Assembly: GCF_051401765.1 (NCBI RefSeq)
Contig: NC_135073.1
Span: 5,022,001 to 5,086,000, forward strand
Reading direction: 5' to 3'
DNA length: 64,000 nt
Source of the DNA: Calliopsis andreniformis
Taxonomy: Eukaryota; Arthropoda; Insecta; Hymenoptera; Andrenidae
Shown: one piece after another, positions 10,361 through 22,640 of the stretch
Layout of the letters: every line of letters starts with the position of its first letter
How positions within the stretch are numbered: the first letter of the stretch is position 1
The notes under the pieces: model-generated
The model's input: only the letters and a program-made list of their open reading frames with translations
What the model was told of the DNA's origin: nothing
Database searches by the model: none
Translations under genes and position numbers: made by a program

Positions 10361-13300
10361 GTGAGTGATGAATTTTTTGGAGGGTAGAGGACCCCATTGG
10401 AGCGGTCGGTTTTTGCTGGTCAGAGGAACTGATGTTTGTGAGAACACGCCTGTTTGACTATGGAGTTTCGTTGACCTCGAGATTGTGCGGTTCGATAGGT
10501 GTTTAGATCCCTAGCGCGGAACAGGAACGGGATTTCGATGCGCACTGTGGGTTTTTCTCTTTTCCTTTCCTGCGTTTAGTGTCCTGTGGTGAATCGTGAT
10601 CTCTGGGTACGCAGGTAAGATCGTGAAGTCTAAGTTTTGTTTTTGTTCTTTCGTGTGCCTCTGTAGAGCCTTTTCTACATTTTGTGCTTTTATGAGAGCC
10701 GGTTTAGAACGTGTGTCGGTTCAAACTTTGGCGCGGAACTTATCGAGGAAAATCGATTAACTGTACGCGGATAATGCTCACGTTAGTCAGAGGAGTGATT
10801 GGATTTGTTGGATATATGCTTATTTGAGGGTGATGTGCATAATTTGAAATGTGTCGTTAAATCTTACTAATTATTGTTTAATAATACTATCTTTAACAAA
10901 GAAATAAATACTAACGGATACGAATATTACGTGAACTAAATAAGCTTCAATGAGATAAGAAGTTATATGTGTACACATATCAGTTCAATTGACGTATGAT
11001 GTTTGATACATAAAGGAAAAATTGACGAATATGTGTATAATCAATAAAGTATGTCAGTGATACACAAACTGCCATGGAAGAGATGACATCTGAGATAATC
11101 TATAGTGAACACACTTTAAATAAAAATATTTAAAGAAACAATTCTTTCACAATTTTCACAAGTACTCACTTTCCAAACTTTGCTAAAAAAAGTATATTGC
11201 ATTCATTGTTCCTTAAAATTAGTTCTAAACTTTTTCTGTTCATTTTATCTGTCATTACACTATCGCAAACAAAAAGTAAGGCTTCTTATTTTTTAACGTT
11301 TATAAAGAAAAATTTATAGGTTTTGCATTGCTTAAATAATTACAGTTTGTTTCTATAATTTTATTTTATATAATAATATTTGAGAGAAATAGAATATGAA
11401 ACATGTCACACATGTTGACTAGATTCGATCAGCTGATGCAGTCAGCGATTTATCTTCTGCATGCGTTCTGGACTAAGTCCTGTTTTAGGCAATAAAAATA
11501 TATAGCGTGTAACTAAAATTTTCAAATTAAACTATTCAGTAATTTGCAAACTACAGAAAGATAAAACACCGATTTTTTTCCAAGAAAGATAGTTGAAAGG
11601 ACTTTTGAGCCAGTTACAATCGAAATTGTTGCGGTAATTTAATTTTCCTTATTTTTCTTAATCATATTCTGATATTGCTTTCTATCATTTCACTGCAAAG
11701 AGAGCTTGAAAATTATGTAATTGCGATGCATTTGCACAGTTTAAATCCTGAGTTAACGATAAAACAATATCAAATCTTAATATATTGGGGACCACTCCTT
11801 GTAAACATTCTTTCATTCTTCTGCCATCTACAACCGGTCTTGTGAAAATATTTTATAATTTTATTAACATTCTGTATCGGTCAATTTTATTGTTATGTGA
11901 ATACTTTATTTCAATTATAGACCTTATTTATATTTGATGCATTTATAATAACATCATTTACGGATTATAAATGCAAATAAGTGCTCATATTAAAAACATT
12001 AATATAGAGTATCTGCCATTTACCACTTCACAATAAATTTTGAACTCTGAATATTTTGATATCAATTTACTAGTGTGATATAAATACTTATCTTGTTGAT
12101 GTTGATACCATTATTGATATCTAATTTATTCATCCAGTAATCTGCTTCTTTAGAATATTGTGATTAGGTAACGTACGTATTATAACTTAATACCTTATTC
12201 AATCAAAACTACTTAAAATACACACAAATACGTAGTTACTGATTTCCAAAATGTTTAGTGATAACAGAAATATTAAAAGTTCTAAAACTCTCTAGGATGT
12301 ATAGTCATGATAGTATATTGACTATCATATTACATTTACCAAAATTTCTGTTAACCTTTGTACAATGACTGTTATTTTGAGTAAAGTAATTTTTAATTAA
12401 ATATTTAAGTTCATATTATATTCCATCCTAATAGAATCCAAAGAAATCTTTATTAAGACATATTTAGACTTATCACTCGTATATAAATGTTATTTACTCA
12501 TAATATGTTTGTAGTCAATTGAACTAACATACTTGACAAGAGAATAAGGGAGAATGCCTTCAAGAAATGAGGGAGACATCGATGAATTTATAACGAAAAG
12601 ATACTGTAATCAGGTAATCAAAGCGTTAACTTGCTTGGCATGGGGACCGCGTGTTTTCCGCGAAACAATCGATGCAGCTCGCGAGAACATCGTTCCCATC
12701 ACTATAGATAGCACCAATTGTTAAATTCTCGTGGTGTCTATTCGAAGAATTAGGGACAGCAGTGATGCACATATGTACGTGCGACACGAGGAAACAATTT
12801 GATGCTTTGGGAAGGGAAGTCTGCTCTCGTAGGAGGGCACCGTGCCAGGAAGCCGATATTGCTGTACATGAGACCCTGCGGGGCACGCATCAAACATCTC
12901 TGTTTCCATCAGGAATCAACAAGTCGCTATACAGAGTGTATCGAAACCTCTATTAAAAAATTTCCAAATGAATCGTGTATAACTCGAAATTGAGAAAAGA
13001 GTCTACTAATCTTAGGTCTACAGTGATAAGCAATCAGCACTTCCTTCCACAATTTCTCAAACAATTTAAGAGTCTTAAGACTTGCCAAACAGATCAATGG
13101 ATCAACATTTCTGAGTCACGTAATCAATATGCCCAAAAGATTTCCATCTCAAACTATGGTAAAAGAACAAAAAGACGAGCCACGATATCTCATCGTGAGG
13201 TGAATACAAATCTTCGCCTCATATTTCTCTTATCGGAAGTAAAATCTTCTTTAGATGCACTGGCTCTAACGGCTCGGTTTTGCATACAAATTTGTTTTAA

Positions 13301-13366
13301 TAATTATAAATATACATACTGCAAAATAATTATATTTTGTAAAGCTAGTAAAAAGGAAAAGAGCAC
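10361..13366. other. gene-free stretch, possibly first intron of beta-glucuronidase
   Basis: No coding exon is supported. It is AT-rich except for a CpG-richer patch at about 12620-12950, where short frames overlap on both strands without recognisable content. A 133-codon plus-strand frame at 12975-13376 is AT-driven and runs up to the 5S-like copy; I do not support it as a gene. Confidence 0.4.
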
Positions 13367-13372
13367 AAAAAA
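13367..13372 (-). terminator. Pol III T-run after the 5S-like copy
   Basis: On the minus strand a run of six T residues follows the 3' end of the 5S-like sequence by a few bases. This is the usual RNA polymerase III termination signal. Confidence 0.5.
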
Positions 13373-13378
13373 GTAATA

Positions 13379-13497
13379 CCAACATTACACGGTATTCCCA
13401 GGCGGTCACCCATCCAAGTACTAACCGTGCTCAACGTTGTTTGACTTCGGTGATCAGACAAGAGCCGGTAGATTCGAAACGTGATTTGAACGTTGGT
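13379..13497 (-). rRNA. 5S rRNA gene or recent 5S pseudogene
   Basis: The minus strand carries a roughly 119-base sequence with the features of eukaryotic 5S rRNA. It has a 5' CCAACG pairing with a 3' TGTTGG, the TGATCACCGAAGTCAA segment, and the internal promoter blocks GGTTAGTACTTGGATGGG and GACCGCCTGGGAATACC. A Pol III T-run follows. It is a single copy, not an array. Compared with my recollection of insect 5S there appear to be C-to-T type changes in the 5' half (for example ACCAACG for GCCAACG at the start). That favours a dispersed pseudogene or a relic of a 5S-derived element, but a functional dispersed gene is not excluded. Confidence 0.75.
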
Positions 13498-14334
13498 AAA
13501 AACCTATTTTCTATAAAACATTGATATAGTACATAAAATATTGAAAATGCATTATTTTGTACTTATTTATTCTAATAAAATTCCACCTACATTCCCTATT
13601 CGTCTTATCTGTATATGAGAATGTTTTATAACTCTAAAACGCGAATATTTTCTTCAATTTTGTATTAATGTATATGATTGGGAACTTTTTGTCAGAAGTT
13701 GTAGCATCAAGAAGGATTAGTTCATAAATAACTGCAAATTTAGTACAAACCTTGTACAGTAAATGTTCGATTTGACTTCCTTCTGTTGCAGTGTAAAACT
13801 CCCATCTACTAGACTCACTTCTATGCTCACAACTATGTTCAATACTAAATAAAAACTGAAAATTTGTACTACGTTTGAAGCTATGAAGTAATCTTTGTTG
13901 CTGCTAGTTTAATCTTGTTTTGACAACCTGTCAGGTAGTTCTAAATCAATTCCTCTATTTACATTCAATATGTCGTGGAGAAACTCATTTACGGTATCAA
14001 ATATACGTAGACAATAAAAGTCTTGAAATACCTTTTATAATTGAAATATCTCTGATGAAATACCTTTTTTAATACTGTGTATAAGAAAAACGTACAGAAA
14101 ATCTGAAAATAATTTACCATATAATTTTTTTAATCAAAAATCTTAAAGAACTTTAAAAAAAAAAAGTTTTTTGCCAAGAGAAAAAGAAATTTTTCCAGGG
14201 AGGGCATCATCAAAATTACTCCAGTTTTGATGTAAATAATGTGGTTCAATACATTCGTGAAGAAATTCTCTCCTCACAATTAATTAATTGACATAATTAA
14301 TTGATTCTGTTCATGGCAGGAAAATCGAAGAAAG
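13498..14334. other. gene-free stretch upstream of beta-glucuronidase coding start
   Basis: AT-rich sequence with no supported coding. It ends with the acceptor TCATGGCAG at 14311-14319 and a 15-base leader before the ATG. Confidence 0.5.
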
Positions 14335-17300
14335 ATGTGGTATTTAATTCTCCTTTCAATCAGCGCCGTAATGGCGGGGGAATCGGGTCCCGAAATTGAC
14401 TATCCTGAAATGCCCCTAGAATACCCACATTTACCACCAGAAGAAGTGCCATCGCCTCTTCCTGGCATGCTTTATCCGCGAGAAAGCGAGTCACGAGAGG
14501 TAAACAAATCATATCAACTTATTTTCTCATATTTATATAATGAATAAAATGTAATGCCATACGATATTTCGTCTCACAGGACGAAAACGGGCTCAGAGCG
14601 AGAATAATTCATACGGAAATTCATAACAATTACTCTGCAATTAAAATCCCAATTTGTAAATGATATGTTACTTTTCTTTAGGTAAAAATTCTCGACGGTA
14701 TGTGGGATTTTTTAGTTTCGCCATTCGAAGATAAATTTAAAGGATACAAAGAGGCATGGTTTACCAAAGACTTGTCAAAGGTACGATTAAAAAATGACTA
14801 AAACGCGTCACGATTTAACTCTTCTTAACTATTTAAGTAACTATTACGTACAAGCATATTGGAATTAAATTCTATCAGATGAAATAGTATAAGTTGTATT
14901 TTCAACTAAGAATATAGGTATTTCTTAAATATTGTTACTAAAAGGCTGCATACGCACACATACTGTTTTATGCAGGCGGGGAAAGTGATGCAAATGCCAG
15001 TTCCTTCGTCCTACAATGACATTACAACTTCGAGAGCAATTCGAGATCACATGGGCGCTGTCTGGTATCAGCGCATGTTCTATGTGCCTTCTTCTTGGCG
15101 AGAACAAAGAGTCTTCATCAGATTTGGATCGGTTAACTACCTTGCGCAGGTGGTAAGTACTCTACAGTAAATTCAATATTCTTTTCTTCTCTCCATTATC
15201 CTCACTGCTGACAATTTACAATCACTCACAAAAAGTATCGTCCACCCTCTTTATTTATGCAATCATGCTCATAAGAGACACGATGAAAAATATCACAAGC
15301 TTTTCTAATAAGTTTATCAACGCTTTTCACCGACGAAAATAAACAAATTTTTACAAAATTAAGCTTATAAATATAGTATTATTATATAATAATAAAAATA
15401 CAAATATGATTTAGTAACAGGCTGGTTCTTTAGTTCCTAAGTTATCAAAGTTTTACAAGTTATAATAGAAACTTATACCTCGTTTACTGAAATAAAGAAA
15501 TTAAACAGAATTTGTAATTTTTAGTTTTGTTTAGTTTTTAATCTTTAGATTAATCTTTCAATAGTATCAGTTGGGCATTAGATAGTCAACACTTTAAAAA
15601 TGTAATATTATTTGCAAGCGCTAAATACATCCCGCGTAACAGATTAGATAAATGTTGTTGTCTTATTCCCACATATATCATACAAAACCAGTTTGTTATC
15701 ATTTCATATTTTTTAAATGATCTTTTAATAAAACACTTCTGAGCCTATGTTTATTTATCTGCTTAACAATCTTTAGCGCAAAAAACATGGGATCCCTGTA
15801 CGTATATAGATTGATTCAGCACATTGTACTCTATATAGAATTATGGAATTCTTCAGTAGAAGAATATTATGACAAAAATAAAAATCAAAATGTCTAAATA
15901 AACATTTACAAACATTTTTATCGATTATATGATACATTGAAAGAAAGAGAAGGAAAAGACTACGATGATCAGGAGACTCGGTAGACTCGCGCCGAGTGCT
16001 TAAGTAAAAATCCACGCGGGACAAAGTCTTTTTTCTGCTACGAACAATCGACCAATTTGGGCATGTAAAAAACTATGTAGAAAAGATTTTTCGGCAAAAT
16101 TTTAAAATTAGCAATGTCCACAACCAATTACTTCTTCATCTTAATTTATTCTTCTTCTCATTATTGACTATATTTAACCAATTTCTTATCATCACTTCAC
16201 TGCTGCTATGTTCTTATTTATTCTTAACTATGATTTCATGAATTTAAATGGCGCAAAGTTTTTGGAAAGTTCATTTCTTTCTATGACAATCTTTAAAAGG
16301 TTTAAAAGCACTTTAAGAGTACTTGGCGCACACTTCGCATTTTTCATGTTTTCGGAGAGGATTTATAAAATACAATATAAAATATGATATAATTGTTGAT
16401 TACATTCAGAATTTATGGGACTACTCTGGACCATATTTAAAACCACTGAACACTCGTAAAGATATAAAAAATATGCAATATACGAAATTTATGTCACTTG
16501 TAAATTTTAGTGGATAAATGGTGGACTCGTAACGAACCATGAAATAGGTCATCTGCCATTCGAGGCAGAAATATCTTCGTATTTGGTGTACGGTGGTAAA
16601 AATCGTATTACAGTGGCGGTAGACAATACTTTACTTCAAACAAGCATACCGCAGGGAAAAGTTGTCGATACTACCGTTGATAATGGAACAATGCACAAGC
16701 AGACTTACACTTTCGATTTTTTCAACTATGCCGGCATACACAGGCAAGTAAATGTCCACGTTAATTTTCAGATCAATTATCACTAAAACCTTCTTTCTAA
16801 CCCTTAACTACTGACGAGTTGCAAACTTGGAGCAATACATTTATTATTTTCGACTCCACATAAGTACACATGTTGTACCTTAGTTCTTTGTATAATAAAT
16901 ATTATACTACTTTTATATGCTATGAATAATTTGTTTTTATTGGAATCTTTAACTCAGAATAATTTAAGAATAATTTGTTTTTATTAGAATATGACAGACT
17001 TTGTATACGTATTAATATTAAAATATTCGATGTCAGTAGTTAAGCGTTAATAACAATTTATGGTATTTTAAATGATGAAGAAGTTACAAATTTATCGTTT
17101 AATTTATTTACTAAAATCTGTTGCGTCTGTTATAATCTGTTGCACAGCAGTTTTGTTTCTCACAAAAACTACATTGAATTAATGAAGATGACTTATTCTT
17201 TTCTTTCTTCATTTGACAAAGTGATAAACTTTAAGAAATTATTATGAACAAGATGTTATAGTTTTTTCCAATATTGTACTCTATCCAATTTAAACTCCTC

Positions 17301-20123
17301 TCCAGTCTTATAAATAAGTCAACATACAACAAGACATTTTATTTTCTATTATTCGTATGATTCACAGTAACTAATCCTTTTTATACAGCTTCCACAAAAT
17401 ATATGATGTTCTCTGAACCATTGCGAATTTCTAAATAATTATCGGCAGATTATACTTACTTTTGTGATGAACAAAAGTAAATATTACTAATTTTACTAAT
17501 AGCAGAAGTTATTTTAAATTTTACAATCAAACTCTATCAAAATTCCTGATATAGATTTCTTGACTTGCAGACCTGTCTTACTGCATACAAGACCACGTGT
17601 GTATATCGAAGATATTACGATAAGGACAAGCGTAGCCGGTGATCGAGGTATCGTGAAATACATCATTGAACCAGCTGGTTTACGCGAACAAGAAATTCCT
17701 ATATGCAAAGTGACTTTGCTTGAAGCTGAGGACACTTTAGCTACAAAAGAACCGGTTTACGGATTCTCTGGTACGCTTGTGGTACCACAGGCCAAACTTT
17801 GGTGGCCCAGGGGTATGAGTACTAATCCTGGATATTTATACACCTTGGAGGTATAATATGTATATTAATTACAATATAATGATACAATAAAGTTTCAAAA
17901 ACTAAACTACACTTTTTATGACAAAAATACTACATACTTAATTTAATATTTCAATTCCAAGGTTACATTGTCCACAGTGAACAGTACCAAAATAGACGTT
18001 TACAGATTGTCAGTTGGTATCAGAAAATTAACGTGGACTAACACAAGTTTGCTACTTAACGACAAACCTCTGTATATGCGAGGATTTGGAAGACACGAGG
18101 ACGCGATCCTAAGAGGACGAGGTTTAGATTTGGTCACCGTGACTAGAGACCATGAATTGTTAGAATGGGTTGGTGCCAATGCCTACAGGACCAGCCACTA
18201 TCCTTACAGTGATGAAGTACTTGATTTAGCTGACAAGTAAGTCCGCCACTTTTAGCTAACATATTTATTTCTATGTAAAAATTGATCAACCAATGGAAGA
18301 ATGGACTTCCAAAAAATCAAATTTGAATACAAGTTTTTAAATTTCTGATAAAATTAATAGGTCTAATAATTTATGATAGTGTAAATTTAAATTTTGTTCT
18401 ACTGAGCAATTCTTTTATTGTGCTCATATATAATTTAACATGCTATTATATTTTTATTTTTAAAAGATTGGGTTTCCTCATCATTGACGAATGCCCGTCT
18501 GTGGACACTGAGAATTTTTCACCGATTCTGCTCGCACGCCACAAGGATTCGTTATCAGAACTTATAAGGCGAGACAAGAATCGTCCTTCAGTGATCATGT
18601 GGTCTATTGCTAACGAACCTAGGACACAACTTCCAGAAGCTGGAGAGTACTTTAAACAAATTGCTCATCATACTAAAGCACTTGACCCTACTAGACCAAT
18701 CACTCTAGCCATGGCACAGACAGTCCAGGTACCTCATACTACTTTTATAAAATTTTATACGATTCTGTTCAAAGTAATTCACTCAACTGTACATATCTTC
18801 CATAATACTTCCTCTTATTATAAGTTACATAATTCAAAATAGCAGAAGTTGAAAAATAGGACTCATACACAGACTAGAGTATGCATATATTGAAGATATA
18901 ATTAATAACTGAATCAACTAAGAATCTTAGTTTCACAACTGGTTAAATACCATAATGCTGATAAACCATACTGTTATTAATCATTATGTTGGAGGTCCTT
19001 AGTTAACCTATTGAATAATCAATGCACAGGCATACATTCAGAAAACAGTACAAGCATGAGTCACAAGTTTTAAGTCTAATATAAGTGTAAAGTAATATGA
19101 ATTATTATATAAAAATTAATTTCAATACTTTTATACTAAAAATAGAATTTTCTTATTTCTTGAATAACAAAGTTTATATCTTTCAATAATATAAAAATTA
19201 AAATTTCTAAAAAGTGATTTCTTAAATTGTAGTATTTATTCTTTTAAGTTACACAATTGTTATTTTCAGATATTTCCTAGCATTATAAAAAACAATACAC
19301 ATATTTTTAATTAGGTCACATAGACCACTTGATCATATTGTATATGTAAACAGAAAATACATATTTATGGAATATGAATTTATTTATAGGATGATCAAGC
19401 TGGTGAATATCTTGATGTGATTAGTTTTAATCGTTATAATGCTTGGTACAATAACCCTGGTCAACTTGATACAATTACTAACAGAGTCATAGGAGAAGCC
19501 AGAGCATGGTACAGAAAATACAATAAACCTGTGCTTATGTCAGAGTATGGTGCTGACACTATGCCTGGTTTGCATGAGGTAAATTAACCATTTAATAATT
19601 ACAAATTTTTTATTTAAGAGCAATGTCTTTTTACTTTTTACACTATGAATGATATAATATTTCATTCTTAAAAATATTATTTCTTTTTACACTGATATTA
19701 TTTAATGCCATTATTATAACTTTATAGCTGCCAGAGTATGTGTGGAGCGAAGAATATCAAAAAGAATTATTATCTAAACATTTTATAGCATTTGATAAAT
19801 TAAGAGCTGAAGGTTTTTTCATTGGTGAATTTATCTGGAACTTTGCTGATTTCCGAACAGCTCAAAGTATGTAAATGAAGTAAAATATTTTAAAAAATAG
19901 AAATAAATATCCTTTAGTAACTAATAATTGGTAATTTTTAGCATTTATACGAGTAGGTGGTAATAAGAAAGGATTATTCACAAGAGAAAGGCAACCAAAA
20001 ATGGCAGCTTACCATGTCAGGAAAAGATATCATGCTCTACAAAAAGAACTAGATGAGATGGCAATACCATCAGATCTCGAAAATTATATTTCACTTCGTT
20101 ATTCTCAGCATTCAGAGCTTTGA
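14335..20123 (+). CDS. beta-glucuronidase, lysosomal, ten coding exons
   Basis: This is a glycoside hydrolase family 2 enzyme that removes terminal glucuronic acid from glycosaminoglycans, normally in lysosomes. Coding exons are 14335-14499, 14682-14780, 14976-15152, 16511-16743, 17571-17850, 17962-18236, 18467-18728, 19390-19578, 19728-19866 and 19942-20123. All join in phase to give 666 residues, close to the usual length. The first exon begins with a hydrophobic stretch (WYLILLSISAVMAG) that reads as a signal peptide. Then follow the sugar-binding jelly roll (MPVPSSYND, FDFFNYAG), the Ig-like domain, and the TIM barrel with GFLIIDECPSV. The acid/base Glu is in MWSIANEP and the nucleophile Glu in SEYGAD; GNKKGLFTRERQPK lies near the C-terminus. 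The intron after 16743 begins GC rather than GT. A polyadenylation signal AATAAA lies at 20166-20171. Confidence 0.93.
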
Positions 20124-20389
20124 TATCTTTTTTATTACACTGCAACTTTTCTTAATGCATTTTTAAATAAAATTGTTTGTTGTTTGTCTATATATAAACG
20201 TTGCATAAAAGATATTTCATTTTATTTCCCTCCATATCATAATCAATTTGGGTAGAAAATCATTGTTGCTATTATCTATCATTTTTACAAATGTTTTATT
20301 AACAGGTTGTCACATATTCCAGTTCCCAATGGCAATAGTATAATATACATTAACATATCACACTGAAGTTTTATATAATATTATACAAA

Positions 20390-21276
20390 TTAACATGGTT
20401 GTTTATCAGCTGTTGGTTCCACAATCTTTAAACAAGCATCTGCCATTTCCACAAATACTGGTTCAGTCATGGCTAAAGCAATAGCCTTTGTGGGATTTTC
20501 ATCAGTCAGAATGGCACGCATTATATCACGTACATGTGGATTTTTTAAACAATTCTTTAATTCTTGACTATCATGTAATCGTTCTAATTTCTCAATAGGA
20601 ACTGTATCCTCAGTAGGGAATTCATACTTGGCATTTACCTTTTTATTATCATTAATTTCATTATGCTGAAGCTTTGGTGGTTCACAACTACTTTCTTTAT
20701 GTATTTTGCAACAAGCTACAGAACAACTAACACAAAAAAATGAAACATTTTGGTCAATATTTAACTACATATTAAGAACATACATTGCTGACAAAGTATA
20801 GTACAAATTTGTTATTATATCAACTCTATAATAGAACAGACAATAAAAATACTTTTCAAACAAATGAAATATCTAAACTGTCATATTATCTGAACTATCT
20901 AGAATTACTAGAAATAAAACAAGTGAATTACTAGAAATAAAACAACTTCTGCAAATAGTAATCTACTGACTAAAATTGGTAAATTAACATACAATACATA
21001 GAATTCATAATATATCATAATATATCATTTAATATGTTTTTAAATGTAAATCAGTAGAGATTCATCTATTATCATCTAGTAGAGATTTCATCTAAAGATT
21101 AAAAAACAATTCGTTTACTACTGAATTGTATTACTCTTAACAATCACATGTTAAGATATGTCAGCAATGCAATACAAACAAACTTAACCTCTTCGACGTA
21201 CTTACTAAAATTCTTTGCACACAGGACATTTATATGAACATTCTATTCGAGTGCATACACAACAAATTTTCGTCAT
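20390..21276 (-). CDS. ZNHIT3: zinc finger HIT domain protein, ZNHIT3-like
   Basis: Two exons, 21206-21276 and 20390-20726, join through a split TAT codon to give 135 residues. The N-terminus is a HIT zinc finger with paired cysteines (CCVC, CPVC) followed by YCSVACCKIH. The C-terminal half is the short acidic and helical tail typical of this family (LKNPHVRDIMRAILTD, AIALAMTEPVFVEMAD). ZNHIT3 proteins act in the nucleus and cytoplasm in box C/D snoRNP assembly through NUFIP. The gene is convergent with beta-glucuronidase; stop codons are only 267 bp apart, and a minus-strand AATAAA lies at about 20295-20300. Confidence 0.88.
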
Positions 21277-21769
21277 AATAATTGAAGTCTTATACGTTAA
21301 CTATGTCAAGAAATAATTAAATTATAGTCATTGATAACATTAAATGATCAGGACTGCGTATGTTTACTCTGTCCTATCACGTGGTTAACCATAACTAGGT
21401 ATTTAAACGATAATATAACGGATATTCATTAGTTATTCGATATTCATAATAAACCATTTTACGAGTCTTTTAAGCGACTGAATATACTATATCTTTAATA
21501 AAACATACATTTATATTATTATTAACCTGAATTCTATTCTAATTGTATATATTTATGTATACATGTATAGTGTACTCATCATAAAAGTTCATACGATATA
21601 CGTTTTAAGCATTTCTTATGTTAAAGCAGTAGCAAATTTGATATATTTACCGCCTGCAATTAGGGGTTTGCTCTGCCAGTTTTCATCGTCAGTGTTTCCT
21701 GCAACACTGCGACCTCAGATCATGGTTCACTCCATTTATAAAGAGTGCTTTTCTTAGAGTATCGCGCTT
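21277..21769. other. gap between ZNHIT3 start and retroelement remnant
   Basis: AT-rich sequence that presumably holds the ZNHIT3 promoter. I see no distinct motif. Confidence 0.4.
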
Positions 21770-22448
21770 CTATATGCCCCATTTTCCTACAATAATTACA
21801 CCAATTTTTCTTACGAGCCGATGTCATTAACTGATTATCAGAATTTAGAGCACAATTTCTCTGCAAATGACCTGTCTGTTTATATTTAAAACATTTGTGT
21901 TCGCTCGCATTAACTCTAATTGTAAAATCTTATAAGTTACGTTAGTTACAACCTCTAAACACAGATTCTAACTTAGAGGCTGATATAAAAGCGTCGCCTA
22001 AATTATGGAATTCTTTCGTGCAAAATAGCATGCGAAATGTCTGATTTTGCAATCCTTTTATAAAAGTCGCTATTGTCGTATCATTGAACCATAACTTAAG
22101 GCTGAACTTTAGTGTTTCAGCGATCTTAGACAGTTTGGCTCCAAACATAGTGACAGCCTCATCTTCTTGTTGCAGTATTTTTAATTCGTCACGCACACTA
22201 TCAATATCAGATTTTTGCGCAAAAATAAATTCTAGTAAATTAATTAATTCAGCTAAAGTTTCTGGTTCGAGGTGATTAGGCAGCAGACGACTGGCTCGCC
22301 CTTCGATTTTAAGGCAGAGTATCACGTGAAGCAAATTTATCTTATCCTCAGGGCTAACGTGAGAATCAGTGAGCTTGCATTGCCTAATGAAATGAATTAC
22401 TGAACACAATTCGCCATCGAACCGTAGAATTAAGTCTATGGCTCACTC
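21770..22448 (-). pseudogene. decayed retrotransposon gag
   Basis: A minus-strand frame from about 22448 to 21942 encodes a gag-like capsid segment (FDGELCSVIHFIRQC, IFAQKSDIDSVRDEL). It runs without a true ATG and ends at a stop. About 40 bases further on, in another register, come two CCHC zinc knuckles, both damaged. The first reads CFKYKQTGHLQRNC (Tyr for the second Cys) and the second CNYCRKMGHIEARY (Tyr for the last Cys). The frame break plus two knockout substitutions show an inactive copy. No reverse transcriptase, integrase or LTR is recognisable nearby. Confidence 0.7.
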
Positions 22449-22471
22449 TAAAGGCATGTATGAAATTTTAT

Positions 22472-22640
22472 CTATTTATTAATAGGTGTTTCTGTAGTTT
22501 GTGGAATGACAATGTCAATCGAAGGAGTGAATCCATTTGATTGCGACGTAGAAGCTTCTATTTTGGGTGATTCTACTGCTAAATCTTCAATTTCGAAAGT
22601 ACTATTACTCGAAGTAGCCTTCTCGTATTTATGAATGAAT
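22472..22640 (-). other. protein-like frame next to the gag remnant
   Basis: A minus-strand frame of about 55 codons without ATG ends in TAG at 22472. The product is rich in Ser, Thr, Glu and Pro (ESPKIEASTSQSNGFTP). It lies just upstream of the gag remnant on the same strand and may belong to the same dead element, but it could be unrelated. Confidence 0.25.

Noticed and set aside
12975..13376. 133-codon plus-strand frame
   Set aside because: Composition is AT-driven and Lys/Ser-rich, no domain is recognisable, and it ends against the 5S-like copy.
14580..14650. Possible extra exon after an acag acceptor in the first beta-glucuronidase intron
   Set aside because: The first and second coding exons already join in phase (SRE then VKILDG), matching the family; inserting this piece adds no conserved residues.
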